A DNA stretch of 64,000 nt from Micromonospora sp. 15K316. GTDB taxonomy: Bacteria; Actinomycetota; Actinomycetes; Mycobacteriales; Micromonosporaceae. The stretch covers positions 1 to 64,000 of the forward strand of contig NZ_SMKG01000010.1 in NCBI RefSeq assembly GCF_004348525.1, read 5' to 3'. The stretch's first letter is position 1; each line of letters starts with the position of its first letter. The position numbers were made by a program, and so were the translations under genes. Shown piece after piece: positions 32,428 through 42,900 of this stretch. The notes under the pieces are model-generated. The model did no database searches, had not been told where the DNA came from, and saw nothing but the letters and a program-made list of their open reading frames with translations.

Positions 32428-34851
32428 GTGACCGGCGGCGGTGAGAACGACGTGCGGGGCGGCGGGGTGGCATCCCCGAACCGCGCCGCACGCCTGCGCG
32501 GGCCCGTCGAGTTCGTCGGGCGTACCGACGAGCTGGCCCTGCTGCGCCGGCTCGTCGCCACCCCACCGTGCCTGGTCCTGCTGGAGGGCGAGCCGGGCAT
32601 CGGCAAGAGCCGGTTCGTCCGCGAACTGCTCGCCTCGCTGCCCGGTCAGCTCCTCATCGGCGAGTGCGACGACGTTCCCGAGCCCTTCCCGCTCGGTGTC
32701 CTGCTGGACGCCGTCCGGGCACACGCCGATCGGCTCGGCCCGCTCAACCCGGTGGCCGGGGCGCTCGCCGCACTGCTGCCCGAACTCGCCGACGTGCTCC
32801 CCGCCGCGCCGCCGCCGCTGGCCGACCCGGCGGCGGAGCGGCACCGGCTGCTGCGTGCCGTCAGCGCCGTGCTCGCCGGGCTGGCCCCCGCCGTGCTGGT
32901 CCTGGAGGACCTGCACTGGGCGGACCCGGCGACCTGCGACTTCCTCGCCTACCTGAGCGGCCACCCGGTGGACGGTCTGGCCGTGCTGCTCACCGCCCGC
33001 CCGCCGGCGCCCGGCGGCAGCACCCCGATCCACGACGCGCTGGCGCGTACGCCGCCCGGCGCGGTGACCCGCGTTCCGCTGGGCCCGCTCGGGGCCGACG
33101 ATGTACGCCGGCTCGCCGCCGGGGCGCTGCGCCTCGGCGAGCCGCCGCCGCAGCTCACCAGCGCCCTGCTCGACCGCACGGCCGGCATTCCGTTCGTGGT
33201 GGAGGAGGTGCTGCGGACGCTTGCCGAGCGGGGCGGCGACCCGCTCGCGGACGACAGCGTCCCGTTCGTCCTGCGCGACGTGCTGCTGTGGCGGCTGCGC
33301 CCGCTCGACGAGGCCACCCGGGACGTGCTCGGCGCCGCCGCCGTGCTCGGCCGCGCACCCGATCCGCGCGTCCTCGCGGCGGTGCTGGGACAGGACCGCG
33401 CCGCCGTCGGCGCGGCGTTGACCGCGGCGCACCGGGCCGGGTTGCTGCACGACGCCGGGGAGGGGCTGCGGTTCCGGCACGACCTCGCCCGGCAGGTCGT
33501 CTACGACCTGGTGCCCCGGCAGACCCGCGAGTGGCTGCACCTGCGCATCGCGCGGGTGCTGGAGCAGAAGCTGCCCCGACCGGTCGCCCAGCTGGCGCAC
33601 CACTACCGGTTGGCGGGCAGCGACGCCGATTTCGTCCGCAACGCCGAGGCCGCCGCCGACCTGGCCACCGAGCGCGGCGACGACGCCACCGCCGCCGGTT
33701 TCCTCCTGCAGACGATGGACGTCGCGGAGCTGCCCCGACCGGTACGGGTCCGGCTCGCCGGCAAGCTCGGCCGCTCGGCCATCGACGGGCTCAGCCAGGC
33801 CACCGCCATCCCGGTGCTGGAACGGCTGCTGGCCGACCGGCGGCTGCCGCCCGGCGCTCGGGGCGAGCTGGGGCTGGTGCTCGGGCGTCTGCTGCGCCAG
33901 CAGGGGGAGGCGCTGCGCGGGTACACCGAGATCGAACGCGCGGTGCCGTACCTGCGGGCGCCACGCCGGCGGGCTCCGGCGCTCGCGGTGCTGGCGGCCC
34001 CGGACACCGTCGTCGGCCGGCACGCCGACGACCACCTCGCCCGCTGCGCGGAGGCCGAGGCGGCGGCGGAGGCGAGCGGTGACCCGGCCGCGCATCTCGC
34101 GGTCCGCATCGCCCGGGCCTCGCTGCTGCTGGAGCTGGGCGACCCGGCGGCCTGGGCGGTCATCGCGGAGCTGCGCGCCTCCGCCGCGCTGGCCGACCGG
34201 CCCCGGGAACACGCGCGGGCCTGCCTGAACTGGGCGCAGGGTGCGCTGCACGCGGGGCATCTGGACCAGGCGGCGGCGCTGCTCACGGCCGGCCGGGAAC
34301 TGGTGGAGGAGACCGGGTACGAGCGGTTGACCGCCCTGGTGGAGGCGACCGGGCTGTCGCTGCAACGGGCCGCCGGGCGGCTGGACGGGCTGGCCGAGCG
34401 GATCGAGCGGCTGATCGCCGCGGCGCGGCGGATGCCGGTCACCCTGCTCGACGCGCGGGCGGAGCTCGCCACCGTGCTGGCGCTGACGGCGACGGGCACG
34501 GGGGTGGAGCGGGCCGAGCGGACGCTGCGGGAGGTCGTCGAGGCCGCCGAGCGGGTCGGGGCGATCTGGCCGCTGGTGCAGGCGCGCTCGGCGTGGGCCC
34601 GGCTGGTCCTCGGCACGCGGCCCGAGGAGGCCGTCCGGCACGCGACCGGCGCGTTGGCGCTGGTGCGCGCCAAGGGCATCTGGGCCTGGGCCGCCGAGGC
34701 GGTCCTGGTGCTGGCCGAGGCGGCGGTGGCGGCGGGTGAGCCGGCGCGGGCGGTGCCCGCGGTGCGCGAGTTCGCGGCCGGCATCGAGGGGCGCGACGCT
34801 CCCGTCGCCCTGGCCGCCCTGCGCCGCTGCCGGCGGCTGATGGCGGGTTGA
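32428..34851 (+). CDS. MalT/LuxR-type AAA ATPase lacking an HTH
   Basis: 807 residues. The N-terminal STAND-like ATPase has FVGRTDELALLRRLV, Walker A LEGEPGIGKSRFVREL near residue 53 and Walker B VLVLEDLHWADPATCDFL near 155, followed by a winged-helix-like segment. A long alpha-helical TPR-like repeat region (about 400-807) makes up the rest. Full-length relatives end in a LuxR HTH, but this protein stops at CRRLMAG without one. It may therefore act by protein contact, or be a truncated regulator. The exact start is uncertain: the GTG at 32428 lacks a ribosome site, and GTG codons a few residues in are alternatives. Confidence 0.78.
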   Translation: MTGGGENDVRGGGVASPNRAARLRGPVEFVGRTDELALLRRLVATPPCLVLLEGEPGIGKSRFVRELLASLPGQLLIGECDDVPEPFPLGVLLDAVRAHADRLGPLNPVAGALAALLPELADVLPAAPPPLADPAAERHRLLRAVSAVLAGLAPAVLVLEDLHWADPATCDFLAYLSGHPVDGLAVLLTARPPAPGGSTPIHDALARTPPGAVTRVPLGPLGADDVRRLAAGALRLGEPPPQLTSALLDRTAGIPFVVEEVLRTLAERGGDPLADDSVPFVLRDVLLWRLRPLDEATRDVLGAAAVLGRAPDPRVLAAVLGQDRAAVGAALTAAHRAGLLHDAGEGLRFRHDLARQVVYDLVPRQTREWLHLRIARVLEQKLPRPVAQLAHHYRLAGSDADFVRNAEAAADLATERGDDATAAGFLLQTMDVAELPRPVRVRLAGKLGRSAIDGLSQATAIPVLERLLADRRLPPGARGELGLVLGRLLRQQGEALRGYTEIERAVPYLRAPRRRAPALAVLAAPDTVVGRHADDHLARCAEAEAAAEASGDPAAHLAVRIARASLLLELGDPAAWAVIAELRASAALADRPREHARACLNWAQGALHAGHLDQAAALLTAGRELVEETGYERLTALVEATGLSLQRAAGRLDGLAERIERLIAAARRMPVTLLDARAELATVLALTATGTGVERAERTLREVVEAAERVGAIWPLVQARSAWARLVLGTRPEEAVRHATGALALVRAKGIWAWAAEAVLVLAEAAVAAGEPARAVPAVREFAAGIEGRDAPVALAALRRCRRLMAG

Positions 34852-34925
34852 GCTTCTGCCGTCGGCAGATACGCCCGCCGTGAACAGTGCTCGATCCCCG
34901 GCCGGCGACCGGGCACGGTGGGGCC

Positions 34926-35939
34926 ATGAGACTTCTGGTGTTGGGCGGTACGGGATTCGTCGGCGCGGCGACCGTCGCGGAGGGGGTGCGGCGGGGCTGG
35001 TCGGTGACGGTGTTCAACAGGGGATTGCACGGCGAGGTGCCGCAGGGTGTGCACCGGCTGCGCGGCGACCGGACGGCACCCGGTGGGCTGACCGCGCTGG
35101 CCGGCGGCGAGTGGGACGTCGTGGTGGACACCTGGGACGGCGCGCCCCGGGTGGCCCTCGACGCCGCCCGCGCGCTGGCCGGCTCGGTCGGGCACTACGT
35201 CTACGTGTCCAGCGCGTCGGTCTACGCCGAACCGGTCGAGCCGGGCTCGGACGAGGACGCGCCGGTGGTCGAGGCCGCCCCGGACGCCGAGGACGGCGAC
35301 TACCCGCAGAACAAGGCCGGCGCCGAACGGGCGGTGCGGGAGGTCTTCGGGGAACGATCCCTGCTCGCCCGCGCCGGGCTGATCCTCGGTCCGGGCGAGG
35401 ACATCGGCCGGCTGCCCTGGTGGTTGGGGCGCGTCGCCCGGGGCGGTGACGTGCTGGCCCCCGGCCCGCCGGAGCTGCCGGTGCAGTACGTCGACGTACG
35501 TGACCTCGCCCGCTGGCTGCTCGATGCGGGCGCGCGGGCGCACGGCGGGGCGTACGACGTCGTCAGCCGCACCGGGCACGCCACGATGGGCGAGGTGCTC
35601 GACGCCTGCGTGCGGGTCACCGGGGCGGACGCGCGGCTGTGCTGGACGCCGCCGGAGCCGATCCTGGCCGCCGGGATCATGCCCTGGATCGACCTGCCGA
35701 TCTGGGTCCCGCGTGGTCACGAGTACCGGTGGTTGCAGGAGCGTGGCGTCGAGCGGGCTCACTCGGCCGGGTTGACCTGCCGTCCGCTGATCGAGACGGT
35801 CGCGGACACCTGGAGCTGGCTGTCCGCGGTGGGTACGGTGCCGCCGCGGGCGGGGCGTCCGGCGCGGGCCCTGGTCGGCCTGGACCCGGCGCGGGAGGCG
35901 GCCCTGTTGGCTGCGGTTGAGGGCACCGAGAGTGTCTGA
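34926..35939 (+). CDS. NAD-dependent epimerase/dehydratase (extended SDR)
   Basis: 337 residues with an N-terminal Rossmann nucleotide site, MRLLVLGGTGFVGAATVAEG. The segment HYVYVSSASVYAEP carries the catalytic Ser, and the Y-x3-K pair is in DYPQNKAGAERAV. The C-terminal substrate domain runs from about 170. It resembles the atypical/extended SDRs annotated as reductases or epimerases in actinobacteria; substrate unknown. The ATG at 34926 has GGTGGGG upstream and starts exactly at the nucleotide-binding strand, so the longer upstream reading is rejected. It lies 74 bp after the ATPase gene in the same direction. Confidence 0.87.
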   Translation: MRLLVLGGTGFVGAATVAEGVRRGWSVTVFNRGLHGEVPQGVHRLRGDRTAPGGLTALAGGEWDVVVDTWDGAPRVALDAARALAGSVGHYVYVSSASVYAEPVEPGSDEDAPVVEAAPDAEDGDYPQNKAGAERAVREVFGERSLLARAGLILGPGEDIGRLPWWLGRVARGGDVLAPGPPELPVQYVDVRDLARWLLDAGARAHGGAYDVVSRTGHATMGEVLDACVRVTGADARLCWTPPEPILAAGIMPWIDLPIWVPRGHEYRWLQERGVERAHSAGLTCRPLIETVADTWSWLSAVGTVPPRAGRPARALVGLDPAREAALLAAVEGTESV

Positions 35940-36131
35940 TCCGCCGCGTTCCTCCGATCGGCGAGCACGGCGACCGTTTCGGCCGGCAAATTGATCACTT
36001 AGTGGTTGCTCGGGGCCCCTTCTTCGTGGGCTTTGCCGGGTTTGTGGTTACGGGTTGTGACTGGTGTGGACAGTAGCGTGATCGCCGCTTACAGTTCGCG
36101 CGTCTGGTTCACATCCTTCACGGGGGTTGCG

Positions 36132-39100
36132 ATGGTGTCCGGCCGCTCGATGCTGCCTGCCCTTTCGCTGAGAGGTCGTCGTCGATTCGTCGCTGCCGGT
36201 GTGGTGGCGGCGGTGGTGGGTTCGGTTCTGGTGGCGCCGTCGCCGGTGGTGGCGGCGGGGCCTGTGTCCGCGCCGGGGAGTGGGTCGGTGGCGCCGGATG
36301 CGGCGTCGGCGGCTGCGCGGGCGGCGCGTTCTGGTGTGCGGGTCGAGGTAGGTTCGGCGCGGACCGAGTTGACGCAGGTGTTCGCGAATCCGTCGGGTGG
36401 GTTCACGGCGGAGTCGGCGGTGGTGCCGCAGCGGGTGATGCGCTCGGACGGTTCGTGGGTGGATGTGGATCTGTCGTTGCGTCCGGCGGCGGGTGGTGTG
36501 TTGCGGCCGGTGGCGTCGGTGGCGGATGTGCGGTTCTCCGGTGGTGGCGCGGGTCCGGCGGTGACGTTGGTGCGGCAGGGCCGGTCGTTGACGCTGTCGT
36601 GGCCGGGTGGCCTGCCGGCGCCGAGTGTGTCGGGTGATTCGGCGACGTACGCGGAGGTGTTGCCGGGTACGGATTTGGTGTTGCGGGCGACGCGGACGGG
36701 TTTCACGCATGTGTTCGTGGTGAAGTCGGCGCTGGCGGCGGCGAACCCGGTGCTGCGGAGCCTGCGTTTCGATCTCGGTGGTGACGCCCGGGTGGTGCGG
36801 GGTTTGGACGGGCGGTTGACGGCCGTCGCCGGTGACCAGGTGATCGCCTCGGCCGAACCCGCCGTCATGTGGGACTCGAACACGACGCCGCCGGCGGCCG
36901 CCGCGCGATCGCTGGCGCCCGTCGACGGCGGTGGTCAGCCGAGCCCGTCCACCGCCACCGCCCCGGGTGACGTCGCCAGGACCTCGCCCGTCGGCGTGGC
37001 CGTCACCGACGGTGACCTGGTGCTGCGACCGGATCCGACCCTGCTGGCCGAGGACGCGGCCTTCCCCGTCTTCATCGACCCGGCGTGGTCGACGGGCAAG
37101 TCCCGGTGGGCGTACGCGACGAGCAACAACACCAACAACACCGACACCTCGGTGGCCCGGGTCGGCCGGGACCCGGACAGCGGCAAGCTCTACCGGTCCT
37201 ACTTCGACTTCCCGTTGACCTCGATGAAGAGCAAGCACATCGAGTCGGCGTACGTGCAGATGAAGCTCGACCACTCCTGGTCGTGCGGGAACACCCCCAC
37301 GTACATGTACCACTCCGGGGGCATCGCCTCCACGCCCCGCACGGCGTGGGCGCCGAAGCTGAACAGCCTGAAGTCCTCAGCCAACTCGCACGCCAACGAG
37401 GGATCCGGCTGCTCCGACTCGCCGCAGCCGGACATGACCGTCAACTTCACCGGTTCGGCGGTCACGAGTGTCATCCAGTCGCACGCGACCAGCAACGCCA
37501 CCAACATCACCTTTGGCTTCTGCGCGTGCAGCGCCACCAGCGGCACTGGCGAGTCGACGACCGACCGGTGGAAGAAGTTCTTCCCCAACAACGCCAAGCT
37601 CGTCGTCGACTTCGACAACATCCCCGGTAAGCCGAACAGCCTCCAGATCGCCGGCGTGGCCTGCTCGACGACCTCGACGAAGGTCATCGGCAGCACGAAA
37701 CCGACGTTCTCGGCGATCTTCCCGGACGCGGACAGCACCCAGGCGCTGACGACCGGCTACGAGTGGGTGCAGGTACCCGCCGACGGCGTCATCGTCGACT
37801 CGACGCCCCGGCGAACGGCGCCCGCCGGAGCGTCCGTCCCGGCCGGCGGTCGATCCACCACCGCCGCGATCACCGTCTCCGAGGGGATCACGTACGCCTT
37901 CCGCGCCAAGGCCACCGACCCCGCCCCGTACAGCCGCACCAGCCCGTGGTCGGACTGGTGCAAATTCCTCGTCGACACGACAGTGCCGGACGTGAACGTG
38001 CTGGTCACCGGTGGTCGGCAACTCCCGGGTGAGCAGGTGACCTTCACGATCTACTCGAAGGATTTGACCGTGCCGAAGTTCCGGTACGGGTGGGTCGACC
38101 CGGCCACCACCGAGGTCGCGGCGGTGCAGGGCACCGTCCAGGACCCGACCTCCGGTCTGATCACGGTCAAGAAGGCCGATGTCAACCTGGTCGTGCCGAA
38201 GTACGGGATCAACGTGCTCTACGTTCGCGCGTTCGACGGGGTGGGCAACCTCAAGGACGGTTCCGCCGAGTTCACCGCCGAACGACCGTCCCCGGCGATC
38301 GCCCGGTGGGGTCTGGAGACGTACCCGGGCGTCACGACGGGCAGCGCGCTCAAGGACAGCCAGCCGACCCTGGGCGGGGACAACTCGCTGACCAGCGGCA
38401 GCGTGTCGTGGGCCGGTGACCTGCGACTCATCCGGGGCGAGACGGCGTCGTTCAACGGGACGTCGTCGTCGCTCAGCACCACGGCCAAGGTCGTCGACAC
38501 CACCGACTCGTTCAGTGTGGCCGCCTGGGTACGGCTGAACGCCCTGCCGACCACGGACGACACGGTGGTCGCCGCCCAGGAGGCCGCGAACGCGGCCGGG
38601 TTCCACCTCGGCACCCGGCTGGTGGGATCCCCGCTGACGCCACGGTGGTCGTTCCTGATGAAGGACAGCGACGTGCAGGCCAGCACGACCCGGGCCGCGT
38701 TCAGCAGCACCGCGCTGACCACGGCCGACGTCGGCCGGTGGACGCACATCGCCGGGGTGTACGACAGGACCGCGAACAAGGTGCGGCTCTACGTGAACGG
38801 CGCGCTCGCCGCCGAGGTCGACCGGACCGTGGCGCCCTGGAGCGCGGGCGGGAAGTTCACCATCGGCCGCGGATGGTCCTTCGGCGCGCCGGGCAACTGG
38901 TTCAAGGGGAACCTCGTCGACGTGCAGGTCTACGACCGGGTCCTGGTCGGTCACGACTTTACCGGCCAGCTCGCCGAGGATCCGAGCTCGGGTGGCTTCG
39001 ACGAGCCCGGCATGCTGAGCGCCGTCAAGGTCGGCGACTGGGACTTCGCCGGTGCCACTCCCTGCTACGAGGAGTCGACCGACCCGTTCCTGTGTGGCGC

Positions 39101-39854
39101 GCGGGAGGCCGGGCAGTTCGGCCGCCGGTTGGCGCTCGCCCAGGGCAGCAACGTCGGCTCCGGTCACCGCGACGACGGCCTCTCCCTCGACTCGGTCCAC
39201 TGGGTGGAGGACCCGAACGACCCGTACTTCGGCCTGGCGACCCGGGAGTACGGCCGTTCCCAGGACAACCTCGGCGAACCCCAGAACCCCACCTGGCAGG
39301 ACGGGCGGGTGCTGCGCACGAACGAGTCCTTCTCCGTGTCGGTCTGGGTGCGCCCGTCCTCGCTCGGGACGCAGACCGCGGTCTCCCAGCTGGGCGTGAA
39401 GCAGTCCGCCTTCTACCTCGGCCAGCGCCCGGTCGTGGAGAACGGAACCACCCAGAACCGGTGGTCGTTCACCACCTTCAACGCGGACAGCGACGTCAAG
39501 AACTCTCACACCGCGCTCATGAGGTCGCGAGCGATGAATGAGGAGGACGACCTGTCCCGGTGGACCCACCTGGTGGGCGTCCAGGACGTCGCGCGGCGGG
39601 AGATCCGGCTCTACGTCAACGGCGTCCTCGAGGACACCCTCACCTTCGGGGCGGACGTGGCCTTCGACTCCACCGGCCCGCTGATGGTGGGCGCCGCCCA
39701 GTTCACGCCGGTGGGCGGGGGAACCGTGAAGCCCACCGACCGCTGGCAGGGCGACATCGACGACCTCGGGCTCTACCAGGGCGTGCTGACCGACGCCGCC
39801 GTCAAGTCGCTCTTCGAAGCACAGTCCGTCGAGGCCGTCGAACCGGTCGACTGA
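36132..39854 (+). CDS. Secreted LamG-domain protein, partner of the RHS toxin
   Basis: About 1240 residues, exported (signal peptide RRRFVAAGVVAAVVGSVLVAPSPVVAA). An N-terminal beta region (about 45-290) is followed by a DNRLRE-like beta domain (about 315-500, FIDPAWSTGKSRWAYATSNN and SYFDFPLTSMKSKHIESAYVQ) and Ig-like segments. Two LamG/concanavalin-like jelly-roll domains follow: about 759-941 with FSVAAWVRLN and VRLYVNGALAAEV, and about 966-1233 with FSVSVWVRPS and IRLYVNGVLEDTL. Such proteins regularly precede secreted RHS proteins in actinobacteria and may bind surface glycans. The first roughly 650 bp use G/T-ending codons far more than the remainder, hinting at recombination. The ATG at 36132 is the signal-peptide-proximal start, with GGGGG upstream. 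Confidence 0.85.
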   Translation: MVSGRSMLPALSLRGRRRFVAAGVVAAVVGSVLVAPSPVVAAGPVSAPGSGSVAPDAASAAARAARSGVRVEVGSARTELTQVFANPSGGFTAESAVVPQRVMRSDGSWVDVDLSLRPAAGGVLRPVASVADVRFSGGGAGPAVTLVRQGRSLTLSWPGGLPAPSVSGDSATYAEVLPGTDLVLRATRTGFTHVFVVKSALAAANPVLRSLRFDLGGDARVVRGLDGRLTAVAGDQVIASAEPAVMWDSNTTPPAAAARSLAPVDGGGQPSPSTATAPGDVARTSPVGVAVTDGDLVLRPDPTLLAEDAAFPVFIDPAWSTGKSRWAYATSNNTNNTDTSVARVGRDPDSGKLYRSYFDFPLTSMKSKHIESAYVQMKLDHSWSCGNTPTYMYHSGGIASTPRTAWAPKLNSLKSSANSHANEGSGCSDSPQPDMTVNFTGSAVTSVIQSHATSNATNITFGFCACSATSGTGESTTDRWKKFFPNNAKLVVDFDNIPGKPNSLQIAGVACSTTSTKVIGSTKPTFSAIFPDADSTQALTTGYEWVQVPADGVIVDSTPRRTAPAGASVPAGGRSTTAAITVSEGITYAFRAKATDPAPYSRTSPWSDWCKFLVDTTVPDVNVLVTGGRQLPGEQVTFTIYSKDLTVPKFRYGWVDPATTEVAAVQGTVQDPTSGLITVKKADVNLVVPKYGINVLYVRAFDGVGNLKDGSAEFTAERPSPAIARWGLETYPGVTTGSALKDSQPTLGGDNSLTSGSVSWAGDLRLIRGETASFNGTSSSLSTTAKVVDTTDSFSVAAWVRLNALPTTDDTVVAAQEAANAAGFHLGTRLVGSPLTPRWSFLMKDSDVQASTTRAAFSSTALTTADVGRWTHIAGVYDRTANKVRLYVNGALAAEVDRTVAPWSAGGKFTIGRGWSFGAPGNWFKGNLVDVQVYDRVLVGHDFTGQLAEDPSSGGFDEPGMLSAVKVGDWDFAGATPCYEESTDPFLCGAREAGQFGRRLALAQGSNVGSGHRDDGLSLDSVHWVEDPNDPYFGLATREYGRSQDNLGEPQNPTWQDGRVLRTNESFSVSVWVRPSSLGTQTAVSQLGVKQSAFYLGQRPVVENGTTQNRWSFTTFNADSDVKNSHTALMRSRAMNEEDDLSRWTHLVGVQDVARREIRLYVNGVLEDTLTFGADVAFDSTGPLMVGAAQFTPVGGGTVKPTDRWQGDIDDLGLYQGVLTDAAVKSLFEAQSVEAVEPVD

Positions 39855-39860
39855 ACCGCG

Positions 39861-39897
39861 CGCGGTGTGCCGGCCCACCTCGGGTCGGCACGCCGCG
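39861..39897 (+). terminator. Intercistronic hairpin between LamG and RHS genes
   Basis: A 16-bp stem with two G-U pairs (39861-39876 with 39882-39897) and a 5-nt loop, 6 bp after the LamG stop. It could terminate or attenuate transcription before the RHS gene. Confidence 0.65.
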
Positions 39898-39943
39898 TCG
39901 ACCACTGACCTTCCCGTCCCGACCACACCTTCTGGAGACGTGG

Positions 39944-42900
39944 GTGAAACGTACGCTTCTGCATCCCCTCAGGTCCCTACGGAGTCCCGCCAGCCGCATC
40001 CGGGCCGCCGTCGCCGCGCTGCTGAGCGGCGTCCTGGTCGTGTCGGTCCTCACCGTTCCGACGCAGGCGGCGGCGAAGCCCACGCCGCATCTGGCGGCGC
40101 AGCAGGAGAAGGTCGACACCGACGGCGCGCCGGCCAAGGGGCGGGCGTGGCCGACGAAGGAGGTACGCAGCGCGCAGCTCGCCGCGCCGGTGTGGCCGGA
40201 GCCGGGTAGGGCATCGGTGACATTGCCGGCGACCCCGACCGGTGAGCGGCGGGCCGCCGCGCCGACGGCGCGGGCCGGGAGCCTGCCGGTGTCGGTGGGC
40301 CGGGCCGGGGGAGAGGCCGGGGCGCGTACCCAGGCCGTGACGGTCGAGGTGTTGGACCGGGCGTCGGTGCCGGCGCAGTGGCGCGACGGGTTGCTGCTGC
40401 GGGTGGCCGGCGAGAACGGGCAGGTGGCGGCCGGGACTGCGGCGACCGGGAAGGCGGCGGCCGCGACTGCGGCGGCCGGGCCGGGCGCGGCGTCGGTCTC
40501 GGTGGACTACCGCGGCTTCGCGAACGCGTACGGCGGCAGCTGGTCGTCCCGCTTGCGGCTGTGGCAGGTGCCCGAGTGCGCGCTGACCACGCCCGGCCGG
40601 TTGGGATGCGCGGCGACGCCGTTGGAGTCACGCAACCAGGACGGGACGGTCAGTGCCGACGTGCCGCTGGCGCCGGTCTCCCCGGCCGCCCGGAGCGCCG
40701 GCACGACGTCGACGCTGGTCGCGCTCGCGGCCGGCGTGTCGGGTGACGAGGGCGACTTCTCCGCGACGCCGCTCTCCCCCTCCTCGACCTGGTCGTCGGG
40801 CGGCTCCACGGGTGACTTCTCGTGGACCTACCCGTTGCAGTCCCCGCCGTCCGCCGCGGGTCCCACCCCGTCCATCACGCTCGCCTACTCCAGCAGCGCG
40901 GTGGACGGCAAGTCGGACGCGTCGAACAACCAGCCGTCCTGGATCGGTGAGGGCTTCGACTTTTGGCCCGGGTACATCGAGCGCAGTTACGTCGAGTGCG
41001 CCGACGACATGGGCGACGGCGCCAACAACACCCGGAAGACCGGCGACCACTGCTGGCGCTCCGACAACGCCACCATGTCACTCAACGGGCGCGGCACCGA
41101 GCTGGTCTTCGAGACGGGCAAGGGCTGGCACGGCCGCAGCGAGGACGGCTCCAGGATCGAGAAGCTCACCGGTGCCGGCAACGGCGACGACAACGGCGAG
41201 TACTGGAAGGTCACGACCAGCGACGGCATGCAGTACTTCTTCGGCCGGCACAGCCTGCCCGGCGAGACGGAGAAGACCCGCTCCACCTGGACCGTGCCGG
41301 TCGCCGGCAACAACTCCGGCGAGCCCTGCCACGAGTCCGGCTTCACCGCCTCCTTCTGCGACCAGGCGTGGCGGTGGAACCTCGACTACGTGGTGGACCC
41401 GCACGGCAACACCATGTCGTACTGGTACACGCCGGAGACCAACTACTACGGCCGGAACTTCACCGCCACCGACAAGGCCGACTACGTCCGCGGCGGCACG
41501 CTCGACCGCGTCGACTACGGCACCTGGGACCGCAAGCGCGCGGACGGCACGGTCGACCGTTCGGTGAAGCCGACCGCGCAGGTGCTCTTCTCCACCGGCG
41601 ACCGGTGCACCGCGGACTGCGGCAAGCACGACGCGGCGCACTGGAAGGACGTCCCCTGGGACCAGGAGTGCACCGAGGCGGCGGCGGACTGTGGCACCAA
41701 CTACGCCCCGACGTACTGGTCGACGAAGCGACTGACGAAGATCACCACGCAGGTGTGGGACACCACCCGGTCGACCCCGGACTGGCAGCCGGTGGACTCC
41801 TGGACGCTGGGCCAGGCCTGGCCGGCGGTCGGGGACGGCAGCGACTACGCGGGCATGTTCCTGACCTCCGTCGTCCACGCCGGGCACGTGGGTGGCACGA
41901 GCACCATGCCGCCGGTGACCTTCGAGCCGGTGTCGCTGCCTAACCGGGTGTTGACCAAGCACAACACCACCAACAACCGGATGCGTATCGGCAACATCGT
42001 CACCGAGACCGGCGCCAAGATCCAGGTGACCTACAGCCTGCCCGACTGCGCCTCCGGCAACCTGCCGGCGACGACGTACGGGAACACGAAGCGCTGCTAC
42101 CCGGTGGTCGGGCCCGACCCGTACGACCCGGACGGGCCGGACATCACCGAGTGGTGGCACAAGTACGTGGTCACCAAGGTCTCCGAGTCGGACCTGATGG
42201 TGATGGTCGACGGCACCGACCACGGGCAGCCGGTCAAGAACACCTTCTACACCTACGTCGGCGACGCGGCCTGGCACTACGCCGACGACAACGGCCTCAT
42301 CAAACCCAAGCGCAAGACCTGGAACCAGTTCCGCGGGTACGCCACGGTCGAGACCCGGGTCGGCGACGCGCCGAGCCAGACGCTTGTCCGCACCAGCTAC
42401 CTGCGCGGCATGCACGGTGACCGGGCGTCCACCTCCGGGGGCAGCCGTACGGTGACGGTGCCCGCGTCGCTGGGCAGCGAGACGGTCTACGACGAGGACC
42501 AGTTCGCCGGCATGGTCCGCGAGCAGGTGACCTACAACGGCGTCGACACCAAGCCGGTCAGCAAGGTCGTCAACGTGCCCTGGATGTCGCCGGCGCTCGC
42601 CAGCCGCACCATCAACGGCGACACCGTCACCGCGCGGTACACCAACACCAAGGCCACCTACTCGGGCACCGCGCTCGGCGTCGACGGCGCCGCCGGCTGG
42701 CGGGTCGCCCGGACCCAGTCGTGGTTCGACGACCGGTACGGCACCGTCGACCGGCTGCAGGACGACGGCGACCTGAACAAGACCGGCGACGAGCGGTGCA
42801 CCACCTACAGCTACAACCGCAACACCGGCGTCAACCTGCTCACGCTGGTCAAGGAGACCACCGTCACCGCGCTGGCCTGCGGCAGCGCGCCGCAGTCCAC

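Noticed and set aside
36006-36131. N-terminal extension of the LamG gene from 36006
   Set aside because: The extension would precede a normal signal peptide and has no ribosome site; the ATG at 36132 fits a secretory start.
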